A stretch of 64,000 bases of DNA from Nocardiopsis potens DSM 45234 (GTDB lineage Bacteria; Actinomycetota; Actinomycetes; Streptosporangiales; Streptosporangiaceae). The translations under genes and the position numbers were made by a program. A model generated the notes under the pieces. That model saw nothing but the letters and a program-made list of their open reading frames with translations. It ran no database searches and was not told the origin of the DNA. Below, one piece after another: positions 20,384-29,199 of the stretch. Where the stretch lies: positions 62,001-126,000 of the forward strand of contig NZ_ANBB01000044.1 of the NCBI RefSeq assembly GCF_000341105.1, given 5' to 3'. Numbering within the stretch: position 1 is the first letter of the stretch; each line of letters begins with the position of its first letter.

Positions 20384-22045
20384 GTGTCCGTACCTCCCCT
20401 GACGCCGTCCCCAGACGCAGCCCCCGACCCGGTCTTCGCGGAGATGCTCCGCGTGGCCCGCGCCCTGCTGGCGGTGCGCGACCCGCTCGACGCCGAACTC
20501 GTCGTCGGCAGGATGCTCGGCGCCTGGTGGGGGCAGCGCATACCGGGCATGTCCGGCGCCGACCTGGAGCGGCACCTGACCGAGGGGCTGATCGCGCACG
20601 CCACCGCTTCGGGCACCCCGGCGGGGCTGGCGCTGCTGTCCGGAATCGCCTCGCTGGGCGTCTCGGCGCACCGGCGCGAGCTCGCCGAGCAGGGCGTGCT
20701 CGCCCTCACCGACCGCGGCGACCTGCGCCGCCCGGCCTGGGCCGAGGCGGTGGGCCGGGTCCGCCCGCTGGGCGCCTACCTCTCCGGCGACCGGTTCGGC
20801 GACGCCGACGAGGTCGTCTGCACCTTCCGCCACGACTCCGACCCGGGCGGCCCGGACGCCCCCGGCCACGCGCTGATCGCCGTCATCGACCACAACGCCG
20901 GCGGGGTCCTCCGGGACGCCTGGGTGACCACCAAGGTGGAGCGGCTGCTGGAGCACGGCCGGGCGCTCGCCGAGGACGACCCGATGGCCGTGTTCCACCC
21001 GCTCGCCCCGGCCCGCGCCCGGACCCTGCTGGAGCGCGCGCTGGCAGGCACCGACCTGGTGGTCTCCGGTGCCCCCGGCGAGCGCCCGGCCCGGCTCACC
21101 GCGGCCCGCGAGGCCGACCTGATCGGCGGCTCCCTGGGCGCGCACCACGCGCTGCTCCGCTCCCGGGTGCGGGCGCTGCCGGCGGAGGGCCGCCCCGCGG
21201 GCGAGCCGGTCTGGCGCCGCGACGCCCGCGCCACCCTGGCCGCCCGGTTCCTCGCCTCCGACGAGGCGGCCGAGCTCTCCGACTCCTACGCGGCGAGCCG
21301 CTGCGTGGACCACGTGATCGGCTACGGCTGCGACGTCGACGCCGGGCGCCCGATGCGGGTCAGCCCGCGCAAGGTGGAGACCTTCCTGCTCACCTGGCTG
21401 CCCCGGCGGGTGGTGCTGCTGCCCGAGGAGAGCGAGGCGATGCCGCACGTGCTGGGCGCGTGGATCCGGTGGGCCGGCCCCCGGGCCGGGCTGCCCGAGC
21501 CGGCGGTGGGCGCCGCGCTGGACGCGCTGTGGGACTCCTTCGAGGCGTTCGGCCGCACCTACCGCGACCCGGCCGAGGCGCTCGGCCTGGGCCGCCGGGA
21601 GATCCGCCGGCTGCTGCCCGACGGCGACCTGGCCGCGCTGCCCCGCCGCATGTTCGCCTTCCCGCTGCTCGCCGGCGACCTGCTGGACCGGGCCGAGGAC
21701 GGGTTCGACCCGACCACCCCGGAGGGGCGGCGGGCGCTGCTCCGGCTGGACCACTTCGGCGAGATCGACGTCCCGGAGGGGCCGCCCGGCCGGCACGCGG
21801 TGGACGGCGGGCGCTCCGGCCGGATCGGCCGCGCCTCCTCGGCCCAGGCCGACCTGGACGCGCACGAGCGGCTCGCGGTGCGGCTGTGGCACGGCGACCC
21901 GCCGGAGCTGTGGGCCGCCGCGCAGCGCCTGCTCGACCAGGGCCGGAGCAGACCCGAGGTGCTGCTCACCCTGCTGGACGCACTCGACGGCGGCGGGGAC
22001 GGCGACCCCCGGCTGCTCCTCTCCCGCCTGCGCGCCCTGGGCTGA
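20384..22045 (+). CDS. Conserved actinobacterial protein of unknown function (553 aa)
   Basis: I do not recognise a named domain. The protein is soluble and helix-rich, with no signal peptide or membrane segment. Conserved-looking stretches include RDPLDAELVVGRMLGAWWGQ near the N-terminus, ALIAVIDHNAGGVLRDAWV in the middle (about 168-186), and a C-terminal third with DLDAHERLAVRLWHGDPPE followed by helices. Coding character is strong along the whole length. The GTG start is set by a leaderless -10 hexamer. It converges with the Tyr phosphatase gene, and one hairpin spans both stop codons. It could be a chaperone-like or regulatory protein, but nothing visible proves a role. Confidence 0.8.
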   Translation: MSVPPLTPSPDAAPDPVFAEMLRVARALLAVRDPLDAELVVGRMLGAWWGQRIPGMSGADLERHLTEGLIAHATASGTPAGLALLSGIASLGVSAHRRELAEQGVLALTDRGDLRRPAWAEAVGRVRPLGAYLSGDRFGDADEVVCTFRHDSDPGGPDAPGHALIAVIDHNAGGVLRDAWVTTKVERLLEHGRALAEDDPMAVFHPLAPARARTLLERALAGTDLVVSGAPGERPARLTAAREADLIGGSLGAHHALLRSRVRALPAEGRPAGEPVWRRDARATLAARFLASDEAAELSDSYAASRCVDHVIGYGCDVDAGRPMRVSPRKVETFLLTWLPRRVVLLPEESEAMPHVLGAWIRWAGPRAGLPEPAVGAALDALWDSFEAFGRTYRDPAEALGLGRREIRRLLPDGDLAALPRRMFAFPLLAGDLLDRAEDGFDPTTPEGRRALLRLDHFGEIDVPEGPPGRHAVDGGRSGRIGRASSAQADLDAHERLAVRLWHGDPPELWAAAQRLLDQGRSRPEVLLTLLDALDGGGDGDPRLLLSRLRALG

Positions 22046-22076
22046 CCCGCCGCGCCGGGCCCCGGTGGCGGGGTCA
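22043..22076. terminator. Shared hairpin spanning both converging stop codons
   Basis: TGACCCGCC (22043-22051) pairs with GGCGGGGTCA (22067-22076) with one bulge. The two arms contain the stop codons of the converging genes, so it may end transcription from both sides. Confidence 0.5.
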
Positions 22077-22856
22077 GGCCTCCAGCAGCCGGTCGCGGAG
22101 GCGCTCGGCGGTGCGCGGGGCGAGCTTGAGCCCGTCGGCGACGTAGCCCTCGAAGGATCCGTAGACCCGCTCCAGCTCGGTGAAGGCGGTCTCCAGGTAG
22201 GAGCGGCGGACCTGGATGATCGGCTCCATGAGGTCGGGGTCGATGCCGCCGCGCTCCGCCTGGCGGCGCATCATGCCGCGCAGCCGGTCCATCCGCTCGT
22301 TGCTGGCCAGGTAGTCCTCGAAGACGGTCTCCCGGTCGACCCCCAGCAGGGTGAGCAGCAGCGCGGCCGCCCAGCCGGTGCGGTCCTTGCCCGCGGTGCA
22401 GTGGAAGACGACCGAGGTGGGGCCGGCGGCGGCCCGCTCCACCAGCTCGCGGTAGCCGGCGTGCGCGTCGTCGGTGGTGACCAGAGCCCGGTTCACCTCG
22501 TGCATGAAGGCCTCGGCACCGCCGCCGCCCAGCGCCGCGGCGGCCGCCTCGGGGTCGTCGAACAGCCTGTTCAGGTCGCCCCCGGTGGTGTGGTCGCCCT
22601 GCACGTCCAGCACGGCGTACTCGGCGCCCTCCGGGACCCGGTCGGGCTCGGCGGTCCGCTCGTGCACCGTGCGCAGGTCCAGGACCTGGCGCAGGCCGCG
22701 CTCGGCGAGCGCGGCGAAGTCGTCGTCGTCGATCCGGGAGAAGGAGTCGGCCCGGTAGACGAGCCCGGTGCGGACCCGCGCTCCGGAGTCCGTGCGGTAC
22801 CCGCCGATGTCGCGGAAGTTGGGGAGGGTTCTGAGCATCGCGGAATCGTTGGTCAC
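22074..22856 (-). CDS. Tyrosine-protein phosphatase (DSP/PtpB-like)
   Basis: A 260-residue phosphatase with the P-loop HCTAGKDRT (H152-T160; nucleophile C153, R159). The GKDRT form with lysine is typical of the bacterial tyrosine/phosphoinositide phosphatase group that includes mycobacterial PtpB. It begins LPNFRDIGGY, another family signature, and has QVLDLRTVHER before the catalytic loop. No signal peptide is seen. GTG 22856 lies seven bases after a TATCGT hexamer, so the mRNA is probably leaderless. Substrate is unknown: phosphotyrosine or phosphoinositides are possible. Confidence 0.9.
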   Translation of the reverse strand: MTNDSAMLRTLPNFRDIGGYRTDSGARVRTGLVYRADSFSRIDDDDFAALAERGLRQVLDLRTVHERTAEPDRVPEGAEYAVLDVQGDHTTGGDLNRLFDDPEAAAAALGGGGAEAFMHEVNRALVTTDDAHAGYRELVERAAAGPTSVVFHCTAGKDRTGWAAALLLTLLGVDRETVFEDYLASNERMDRLRGMMRRQAERGGIDPDLMEPIIQVRRSYLETAFTELERVYGSFEGYVADGLKLAPRTAERLRDRLLEA

Positions 22857-22869
22857 CGGACCGACGATA
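22857..22869 (-). promoter_or_regulatory. Leaderless -10 (TATCGT) of the Tyr phosphatase gene
   Basis: On the minus strand TATCGT (22869-22864) is seven bases before GTG 22856. No ribosome-binding sequence intervenes. Confidence 0.55.
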
Positions 22870-23022
22870 CCCGCCGGTCGGTCGTCCTACCTCGACGGGA
22901 GCCCCGCTCCGCGGAGGCGGGACCCCCGGCCCCGGGCCGGTTCCGCGGCGGTGCCGCAGCGCACCCGGCGCACCGCCGCGGCGGAGTCCTTCACCCGGGT
23001 TCCACCCCGGCGCCGCCCGGCG

Positions 23023-23745
23023 TCAGCCGGCCCGCCCGAGCAGCTCCGGGATCTGCTCGCCGGCCTCCTTGACGTCCTTGACCGTGTCCACGCCCCGCCA
23101 GAACCCGTCGATGCGGTACCCGAACAGCCGCCCCTCCTCGGCGAGCCGCGGGAAGGTGGAGGACTCGTGGTCGCCCTTCTCCGGGAGGAGCCCGGTGAGG
23201 CCCGGCTCGAAGAGGTACACCCCCGCGTTGATCCAGAACGGCAGCAGCGGGCTCTGCACGAAGCCGCCGATGGCGCCGGCGTCGTCCACGTCCACGATGC
23301 CCCAGCTGGTCCGGTACTGGGCCAGCGCCAGGGTGCCCAGGCCGCCCTTGGCCCGGTGGAAGTCGGTGAACTCGTCCAGCGGGAACCAGGTGAGCACGTC
23401 GCCGTTGAGCGCGAAGTAGGGGGAGTCCGGGTCGCGCAGGCCGGAGGCGGCGTAGCGGAGCGCCCCGCCGCGGCCCAGCGGCTCGTCCTCGACCAGGACG
23501 GTGACCTCCGGGCCCTCGGTCCGCCCGGCCAGGTGCTCGCGCAGCACCTCGGCCTTGTAGCCGCAGGACACCACCGCGTGCCGCACGCCGTGCCCGGCCA
23601 GCCACTCCAGCTGGTAGTCGATGATCGGCCGGTCGGCGACCTCCACCATGGCCTTGGGCCGGGTGTCGGTGTAGGGGCGCAGGCGGGTCGCCTGCCCACC
23701 GGCCAGGATGACGGCTTCGCGGACGGGGGCGCTGCTCGAAGTCAT
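23023..23745 (-). CDS. Sugar-1-phosphate nucleotidyltransferase
   Basis: A 240-residue NTP_transferase-fold enzyme that should join a sugar-1-phosphate to an NTP, giving an NDP-sugar for glycan synthesis. The signature LAGGQATRLRP (14-24) with K31 binds the nucleotide, and FALNGDVLTW holds the metal-binding aspartate. GVDTVKDVKEA near the C-terminus is common in the GDP-mannose/heptose-type enzymes. The frame is open to 23820, but ATG 23745 begins directly before the catalytic fold and has a -10-like TAATGT seven bases upstream. No glycan gene cluster surrounds it, so the exact sugar is unknown. Confidence 0.87.
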   Translation of the reverse strand: MTSSSAPVREAVILAGGQATRLRPYTDTRPKAMVEVADRPIIDYQLEWLAGHGVRHAVVSCGYKAEVLREHLAGRTEGPEVTVLVEDEPLGRGGALRYAASGLRDPDSPYFALNGDVLTWFPLDEFTDFHRAKGGLGTLALAQYRTSWGIVDVDDAGAIGGFVQSPLLPFWINAGVYLFEPGLTGLLPEKGDHESSTFPRLAEEGRLFGYRIDGFWRGVDTVKDVKEAGEQIPELLGRAG

Positions 23746-23758
23746 GGAGCGGACATTA
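23746..23758 (-). promoter_or_regulatory. Leaderless -10 (TAATGT) of the nucleotidyltransferase gene
   Basis: TAATGT (23758-23753 on the minus strand) is seven bases before ATG 23745. This also supports the chosen start over the longer open frame. Confidence 0.55.
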
Positions 23759-23809
23759 GCAGGGCGGCCGCGGCGCGCGCCGCCGTGCCCGCGCCCGTTC
23801 CCGGGGCGG

Positions 23810-23839
23810 GCGGGCACCACCGCCGGAGGTGGTGCCCGC
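23810..23839 (-). terminator. Hairpin after the tandem AAA+ gene
   Basis: A perfect 12-base stem (23810-23821 with 23828-23839) and a 6-base loop. A second 10-base stem lies nearer the gene (23850-23859 with 23872-23881). Both are downstream of the AAA+ stop on the minus strand. Confidence 0.7.
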
Positions 23840-23907
23840 TCCGCCCGGACCGCCCCGCGCCGGCCGCGGCCCGCGGGGCGGGCGGCGGAGGCGGCGGCCC
23901 GGGCGCC

Positions 23908-26352
23908 TCAGCGCTGGGTCACCTCGGAGTAGGCGGCGCGGATGTCGGCGCTGGTGACCACGGTCAGCTCGGCGGCGGTGGCGGCCTCACCCACCTCCTC
24001 GGCGACCCGCAGGTCCCGCTGCGAGCAGGCCTTCTCGAACAGCGACCGGGCGAACCGGCCGTTGCCCAGCTCGTCGATCCAGCCCTCGTCGCACACGTAG
24101 CCGAAGATCCGGCGCAGGTCCTCCAGCGCGGACTCGTCGAACGCGTCGCCGGTCCGCTCGGCCACCGCGCCGGCGATCTCGGTGAGCTGGTCGGCGGTGT
24201 AGCTGGGGAAGGCCACCCGGACGTTGAACCGGGAGGCCAGGCCGGCGTTGGAGGCCAGCAGCCGGTCCATCTCCCCCGGGTAGCCGGCCAGCACGACCAC
24301 CAGCCGGGAGCGGTCGTCCTCGGCCCGCTTGAGCAGGGTCTGGATCGCCTCGGCGCCGAACGCGTCCCCGCCGCTGTAGCCGGGGTTGGCCAGGGCGTAG
24401 GCCTCGTCGATGAAGAGCACCCCGCCCAGCGCCCGGTCGACCAGCGCGTTGGTCTTGATCGCGGTCGCCCCGAGGTGCTCGCCGACCAGGTCGGAGCGCT
24501 GCGCCTCGACCACCTCGGCCCGGGTCAGCAGGCCCAGCGCGGCGAAGACCCGGCCCAGCACCCGGGCCACCGAGGTCTTGCCGGTGCCCGGCGGCCCGGA
24601 GAACACGAAGTGCCGCATCGGCGGCTGGGCGCGCAGCCCCTGCTCCTCGCGGAGCTTGGCCACTCGCAGCTGCGCGGCGATCGCCCGGACCTGGCGCTTG
24701 ACCGGCTCCAGCCCGACCATCCCGTCCAGCTCGGCCAGCGCCCCCTCCAGGTCGGGCGCCCGGCCGAACCCGGGCAGCCGCGCGGTGAGCTGCCGGTAGG
24801 CCTCGTCCACGTCGGGTTCGCGGACGGTCACCAGGTCGCCGGGGGCCGGCGGCTCCCGGCTCTCCCCCGAGGTCACCACCCGCACGTCGCGCGCCTCGGC
24901 GGCCTTCTCCACCAGGGAGCGGGCGAACCGGCCGTTGCCCAGCTCGTCCACGGCGGCCCGCTGCTCCACCTCCTCCAGCCCGCGGCCCAGAACCCGCAGC
25001 GCGCCCGCGTCGAGCAGGTCCCCGCGCTGCCCGAACAGGTGCTCGCAGATGAGCCGGAGCTCCTCGGCGGAGTAGCTGGGGAAGGTGACCCGGGTGGCGA
25101 ACCGGGAGGCCAGGCCGGGGTTGGAGGCGAGGAAGCGGTCCATCTCCGCCTCGTAGCCGGCCAGGATCACCACCAGCCGGTCCCGGTCGTCCTCGGCCCG
25201 CTTGAGCAGGGTCTGCACCGCCTCGGCGCCGAACCGGTCGGGCTGCCCGTCGCCGTCGTTGACCAGGGAGTACGCCTCGTCGATGAAGAGCACCCCGCCC
25301 AGCGCCCGGTCGAACAGCTCGTTGGTCTTGATCGCGGTGGCCCCCAGGTACTCGCCGACCAGGTCGGCGCGGTGCGCCTCGACCACCCGGGAGGTGGGCA
25401 GCAGGCCGAAGGAGTGGAAGATCGTGGCCAGGGTGCGCGCGACGCTGGTCTTGCCGGTGCCCGGCGGCCCGGAGAACACCAGGTGGCGCAGGGGCTTGTC
25501 GACGGCGTACCCGGCGTCGGCGCGCAGCCGGGCCGCCTCGATGGACGCCGCGATCGCCCGGACCTGCTGCTTGACCGGGTCGAGGCCGATCATCTCCTCC
25601 AACCGGGCCAGCGCCTGGTCGACCGGGACGGGGGCCTCCTCGTCCTGCTCCTCGCCGGAGCGCCGGGGGGCGGGGCCGCCGGCCTTCGCCCGCTGCCGGG
25701 GCGGCGCCGGGGGGCGGGGCCCTCCCGGGCGGCCGCCGGACCCGGCGGGGTCGGCGGAGCGGGCGGAGCCCGGGGTCGGGCCCATTCCGCGGCGCAGCCG
25801 GTACCCGGCGGCGGCACGCCAGGCCAGGGCCAGCCCGGCCGCGCAGGCGGCGCTGACCAGGCCCAGCGCTGGGGGCGCCCCGCCGGTCAGCATCCCGCCC
25901 AGCCCCACGGCGAGTCCGGCGATGAGCGCGACGAGCAGGGCGAGCAGGGTGGTGTGCCAGACCGGGAACTCTTTGATCCGCACCGCCGCGACCGTGACCA
26001 GCAGCGGGATCAGCGGGAGCAGCAGCAGGACGCCGCGGTCGGCGACCGGGATCGGGATCTGCAGCAGCAGGAAGGCGAGGACCAGCCAGCCCAGGCAGAC
26101 CAGGGTGGTGGCGACCGCGTCGACGGAGTGCATCAGGGCGGCCAGCACCGACAGCACCGCGGCCGCCACCGCCACGCTGAGCAGCACGGGGAGCTGGAGG
26201 AGCAGCGCGGCCACCGCCACCGCGAGCAGCACCCCCGCCGCCGCGGCGAGCCGGATCCGCGGGGGCCGGCCGTGGTAGGCCGTCCGCGCCCGCTCCAGCA
26301 GCGGGCCCGCTGCGGGCCCGCCGGCCGTTCGGGACCGGTCCTCAGGCGGCAT
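23908..26352 (-). CDS. Membrane-anchored tandem AAA+ ATPase (CbbX/SpoVK-type)
   Basis: An 814-residue protein with an N-terminal membrane domain (hydrophobic segments at about 34-54, 56-76, 80-100, 107-125, 133-155 and 160-180), a Gly/Pro linker (about 190-235) and two CbbX-like AAA+ domains. Walker A motifs GPPGTGKT lie at 295-302 and 586-593. Walker B VLFIDEAY occurs in both, as do VVILAGY or VVVLAGY, LASRF and ELGNGRFARSL. CbbX-type ATPases remodel other protein complexes. The membrane domain is unusual and suggests work at the cytoplasmic face on an envelope or secretion substrate, but no type VII secretion genes are nearby. ATG 26352 has GGAGG six bases upstream. It overlaps the preceding small frame. 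Confidence 0.9.
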   Translation of the reverse strand: MPPEDRSRTAGGPAAGPLLERARTAYHGRPPRIRLAAAAGVLLAVAVAALLLQLPVLLSVAVAAAVLSVLAALMHSVDAVATTLVCLGWLVLAFLLLQIPIPVADRGVLLLLPLIPLLVTVAAVRIKEFPVWHTTLLALLVALIAGLAVGLGGMLTGGAPPALGLVSAACAAGLALAWRAAAGYRLRRGMGPTPGSARSADPAGSGGRPGGPRPPAPPRQRAKAGGPAPRRSGEEQDEEAPVPVDQALARLEEMIGLDPVKQQVRAIAASIEAARLRADAGYAVDKPLRHLVFSGPPGTGKTSVARTLATIFHSFGLLPTSRVVEAHRADLVGEYLGATAIKTNELFDRALGGVLFIDEAYSLVNDGDGQPDRFGAEAVQTLLKRAEDDRDRLVVILAGYEAEMDRFLASNPGLASRFATRVTFPSYSAEELRLICEHLFGQRGDLLDAGALRVLGRGLEEVEQRAAVDELGNGRFARSLVEKAAEARDVRVVTSGESREPPAPGDLVTVREPDVDEAYRQLTARLPGFGRAPDLEGALAELDGMVGLEPVKRQVRAIAAQLRVAKLREEQGLRAQPPMRHFVFSGPPGTGKTSVARVLGRVFAALGLLTRAEVVEAQRSDLVGEHLGATAIKTNALVDRALGGVLFIDEAYALANPGYSGGDAFGAEAIQTLLKRAEDDRSRLVVVLAGYPGEMDRLLASNAGLASRFNVRVAFPSYTADQLTEIAGAVAERTGDAFDESALEDLRRIFGYVCDEGWIDELGNGRFARSLFEKACSQRDLRVAEEVGEAATAAELTVVTSADIRAAYSEVTQR

Positions 26353-26848
26353 GCCGCACCTCCCTCTCCCTGTCGGCCCGTCCCATACTGCCGCGAAGGC
26401 CGGCGCCGGCAGAACCGCCGGAAGCGTGAAGTTCCGCTGTGTCGCACCTTTGAACGGCCCGTCGGAGCCGCTCCCCGCCCCGCCGCACCGGACGTCCGGA
26501 AGGGCCGTTCTCCGGCGCCGGGCCGCTGTACCGGCCGGCGCCCGGCAGCACGATCGCGTCGGAGCGCGGCCGCCCGTCGCGGCGGGCGGTCCGCCAGCCC
26601 CGGCCCCAGGCGGCAGGGGGGAGCGCCGCCGCGATCAGCGGCACGACCGCGATGATCCGGCCCGGGCGCGGCCGGGGCCGCGGATCGGGCCCGTCGAACG
26701 GGCCGCCCGGCAGGGGCCGCCGGGCGGCCGCCGTTCTCCGGGGGCGGTGCGGGGCGGCGCCCGCGGCGGCCCCCGCTCCCGCCGGGCCGCCTCCTCCGCG
26801 GGACCTCCGCGGGGCCGCGCCGTCCGGGCGGGGGGTCGGTGCCGGCAT
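26342..26848 (-). CDS. Possible short YdcF/SanA-like protein or decayed remnant
   Basis: A 168-codon frame fits exactly between rnhB and the AAA+ gene. Its ATG shares one base with the rnhB stop (TGATG), and its stop lies 11 bases inside the AAA+ gene. After ~60 low-complexity Gly/Pro/Arg residues comes a hydrophobic stretch (IIAVVPLIAAALPPAAW) and then RPRSDAIVLPGAGRYSG. This resembles the membrane anchor and first strand of DUF218 (YdcF/ElyC/SanA) proteins. The remaining ~60 residues do not continue that fold. It may be a decayed gene, a truncated protein or a chance frame; the gene-boundary overlaps are the best argument for translation. Confidence 0.3.
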   Translation of the reverse strand: MPAPTPRPDGAAPRRSRGGGGPAGAGAAAGAAPHRPRRTAAARRPLPGGPFDGPDPRPRPRPGRIIAVVPLIAAALPPAAWGRGWRTARRDGRPRSDAIVLPGAGRYSGPAPENGPSGRPVRRGGERLRRAVQRCDTAELHASGGSAGAGLRGSMGRADREREVRHAA

Positions 26849-27534
26849 CAGAGCAGCGCCGTCTGCCCGCCCGGGCCGGGGCGGGGCCTGCGCAGGTGCC
26901 GCCACTTCTCCAGGCCGTCCAGGTAGGACCAGGTCATCCGGTGGTGCGGGGTGGGGCCGTGCTCGGCCAGGGCGGAGCGGTGCGCCGGCGAGGGGTAGCC
27001 CGCGGCGCCGGCGAAGCCGTAGCCGGGGTGCTCCTCGTCCAGCCCGGCCATCCAGGTGTCCCGGTACACCTTGGCGAGCACCGAGGCGGCCGCCGTGCTG
27101 ACCGAGGTCAGGTCGGCCTTGACCTGGGTGCGCACCGCCCACGGGCGGCCGAGGTAGTCGTGCTTGCCGTCCAGGATGACCGCGTCCGGGCGGCGGCTCA
27201 GGCCGCGCAGCGCCCGGTCGGCCGCCAGCCGCAGCGCCGCGGTCATGCCCAGCTCGTCGATCTCCCCGGCCTCGGCCCGGCCGATGGCGTGGTCGGCGAC
27301 CCAGGGGCGGAGCAGCTCGGCCATGGCGGTGCGCCGCTTGGGGGTGAGCCGCTTGGAGTCGGTGAGGCCTTCGGGGGCGGGGGCCGGGCCGGCGACGGCC
27401 GCGCAGACCACGACCGGCCCCGCCCAGGCGCCCCGGCCGACCTCGTCGACCCCGGCGACCAGGCCGGCGCCTGCCGCGCCCAGCTCCTGCTCCAGCGCGT
27501 AGTCCGGCGGTTCGATGGGGGTAGTGGCTGCCAC
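26848..27534 (-). CDS. rnhB: Ribonuclease HII
   Basis: A 228-residue RNase HII that removes ribonucleotides and RNA primers from RNA/DNA hybrids. Catalytic acidic residues are visible in [13 protein letters not shown] (D and E), and in [12 protein letters not shown] (D). [15 protein letters not shown] is the conserved helix, and GYPSPAH precedes the C-terminus. The frame is open upstream, but GTG 27534 sits seven bases after TAAGGT, so a leaderless start there is favoured; GTG 27543 is an alternative. The stop overlaps the ATG of the next small frame, suggesting an rnhB-orf-AAA+ transcript. Confidence 0.93.
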   Translation of the reverse strand: MAATTPIEPPDYALEQELGAAGAGLVAGVDEVGRGAWAGPVVVCAAVAGPAPAPEGLTDSKRLTPKRRTAMAELLRPWVADHAIGRAEAGEIDELGMTAALRLAADRALRGLSRRPDAVILDGKHDYLGRPWAVRTQVKADLTSVSTAAASVLAKVYRDTWMAGLDEEHPGYGFAGAAGYPSPAHRSALAEHGPTPHHRMTWSYLDGLEKWRHLRRPRPGPGGQTALL

Positions 27535-27547
27535 CCGCCCCACCTTA
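27535..27547 (-). promoter_or_regulatory. Leaderless -10 (TAAGGT) of rnhB
   Basis: TAAGGT (27547-27542 on the minus strand) is seven bases before GTG 27534. This decides the rnhB start. Confidence 0.5.
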
Positions 27548-27726
27548 CTCAGTGCCCGCCCCTCCCGCCGCCCGGCGCGGAGCCGCGCCGGGCAGAACGG
27601 GCGGATCGGGCGGACCGGGCGGTCTTCCCGGGGGAATCGGCGGGCCCCGGGTGTGGCGCCCGGGCGGGGGCGGCCGGGTCGAGTAGTTTCCGGGTGTCTC
27701 TGCCGGGCGGACGAGGGCGGACTCAG

Positions 27727-28260
27727 GTGAAGCGGAGCGGGAGCGCGGGCCGGGGGCGGCTCTACGACGCGGCGGTGCTGGCGGTGCGGGCCGGGGCGGC
27801 CTGGGTGTTCGCCGGGCACGCGGTGGGCCGGCCGCTCTCCTGGCCGGTCTCCCCGGGGGCGGCGCTGGCCTGGATCGAGCTGGCCGGCGCCGTGCTGCTG
27901 GCCGCCGGGGTGGCGGTGCCGGTCTGCGGCGCCGTGCTGGCCGCGCTGGCCGCGGCCGCGGTGCCCGCGGCGGCCGGGGCCTGGCCGGACGGGGCCGCGG
28001 CGGCCGCGCTGCCGGCCGGGGCCTCGCCCGCCCCGCTGGCGCTGCTCGGCGCGGCCTGCCTGCTGGCCGCGGTCGCCCCCGGGCGGTTCTGCGCGGACCG
28101 GGCGGCGCGCCGCTCCGCGGCGGCGGGAACCGCGGGCGCCCCGCATGCGACCAAGATCCCGTCCGGGGATCGCGACGGACCCCTCAGAAGGCCTGAGGAG
28201 GCGCCGCCGCTCCCCTATCCTGAAGGGCGGGCCGCTGTGCGGCGGCCGTCCCGGACCTGA
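27727..28260 (+). CDS. DoxX-like small membrane protein
   Basis: A 177-residue protein with four hydrophobic helices (about 15-33, 44-62, 63-82 and 98-116) and a charged C-terminal tail of ~50 residues. The pattern [18 protein letters not shown] followed by [13 protein letters not shown] resembles DoxX/MauE-type four-helix proteins, some of which act in thiol redox or detoxification. Ala is extremely frequent. The GTG start has a distant GAGGG. The C-terminal ~45 residues may be non-homologous tail. The function is a guess from topology only. Confidence 0.6.
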   Translation: MKRSGSAGRGRLYDAAVLAVRAGAAWVFAGHAVGRPLSWPVSPGAALAWIELAGAVLLAAGVAVPVCGAVLAALAAAAVPAAAGAWPDGAAAAALPAGASPAPLALLGAACLLAAVAPGRFCADRAARRSAAAGTAGAPHATKIPSGDRDGPLRRPEEAPPLPYPEGRAAVRRPSRT

Positions 28261-28333
28261 CGACGCGGTCCCCGGTGGCCCACCCCTCGGACCGCGCCTG
28301 AGATCACCGCATCCATCTGGGGGAACGCACTCC

Positions 28334-29023
28334 ATGACAGCCTCGGCTCCGACGCCCGGATCGAATCCGGCGAGCCGTTCCGACGCGCGCGGCGGCCAGG
28401 ATCCGGTCGCGCCGCTGCTGCAGATCGCCCACCGGCCGACGCTCGCCCGGCGGCTGATCTCCTGGGCGTCCCGGCCGCCCGGCCGGCTCTACCTGCCCGC
28501 CTGCGTCCTGGTCGGCCTCGTCCTGATCTATGAGGACAGCATGCCCGGCGGGCACCTGCCGGCGTTCGTGCTGGGCATGGGGGGCGGCGCGCTGCTCGCC
28601 GCGATGGGCGCGCTGCGGCTGGGCATCGCGCTGTCGGTGGCCCGCCCGATGGTGCGCCGGTACTGGCTGCGGTGGATCTCCGCGCCGCTGGTCGCGGCCG
28701 TCGCGATCGTCCTGTCGATGGCCGACATCCCGCTGCAGGGCCGGGTCTCCACCTCCGCCGACGAGCTGCTGAACGTCCGCGACACGACCAACCGGTCCAC
28801 CACCATCCCGCTGAACGGCGAGATGGCCGGGCTGTACCCGCTGAAGTCGGTGACCATCAAGGACGGCCTGACCCTGTACACGGTGCAGGGCGCCGGGCTG
28901 CTCAGCCCGTCCGGGCTGGCCTACAGCGCCGAGCCGCTGGAGACCGACGTCTTCGTCCGCGGCCACGGCGGCCGGGTCTACGAGCACATCGGCGGCAGAT
29001 GGTACTCCTGGACCGAGTACTGA
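28334..29023 (+). CDS. Membrane protein of unknown function
   Basis: A 229-residue protein with a polar N-terminus of ~50 residues, three hydrophobic segments (about 55-68, 76-100 and 111-132), and a ~95-residue extracytoplasmic C-terminal domain rich in Thr/Ser and Gly. This ends [16 protein letters not shown] do not recognise the family. The likely topology puts the C-terminal domain outside the membrane, where it could bind a ligand or the wall. The ATG lies after GGGGGAACG. A good rho-independent terminator follows. Confidence 0.75.
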   Translation: MTASAPTPGSNPASRSDARGGQDPVAPLLQIAHRPTLARRLISWASRPPGRLYLPACVLVGLVLIYEDSMPGGHLPAFVLGMGGGALLAAMGALRLGIALSVARPMVRRYWLRWISAPLVAAVAIVLSMADIPLQGRVSTSADELLNVRDTTNRSTTIPLNGEMAGLYPLKSVTIKDGLTLYTVQGAGLLSPSGLAYSAEPLETDVFVRGHGGRVYEHIGGRWYSWTEY

Positions 29024-29066
29024 CCGCCCCGCCGCCGCGCCCGTCGCGCGGGGCGGGTTCCCGAAG

Positions 29067-29095
29067 CGCCGGTGGCCCTCGTCACCGGCGTTTTC
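29067..29095 (+). terminator. Rho-independent terminator
   Basis: An 8-base stem CGCCGGTG/CACCGGCG (29067-29074 with 29083-29090) is followed by TTTT, 44 bases after the membrane protein stop. Confidence 0.75.
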
Positions 29096-29121
29096 CCTTC
29101 CATCCTCCTTTTCTCTAACCG

Positions 29122-29150
29122 CCCTTTTATCCGGAACCGGTAGAAAAGGG
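29122..29150. repeat. Imperfect palindrome upstream of the 29200 gene
   Basis: CCCTTTT (29122-29128) and AAAAGGG (29144-29150) flank CCGG-aa-CCGG (29131-29140). It lies 50 bases before the small gene and could be an operator or a second terminator. Confidence 0.4.
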
Positions 29151-29199
29151 AGCGACGAGAACGAGAAGGATCCCCCCTGGAGAGGGACGGACGGACACC

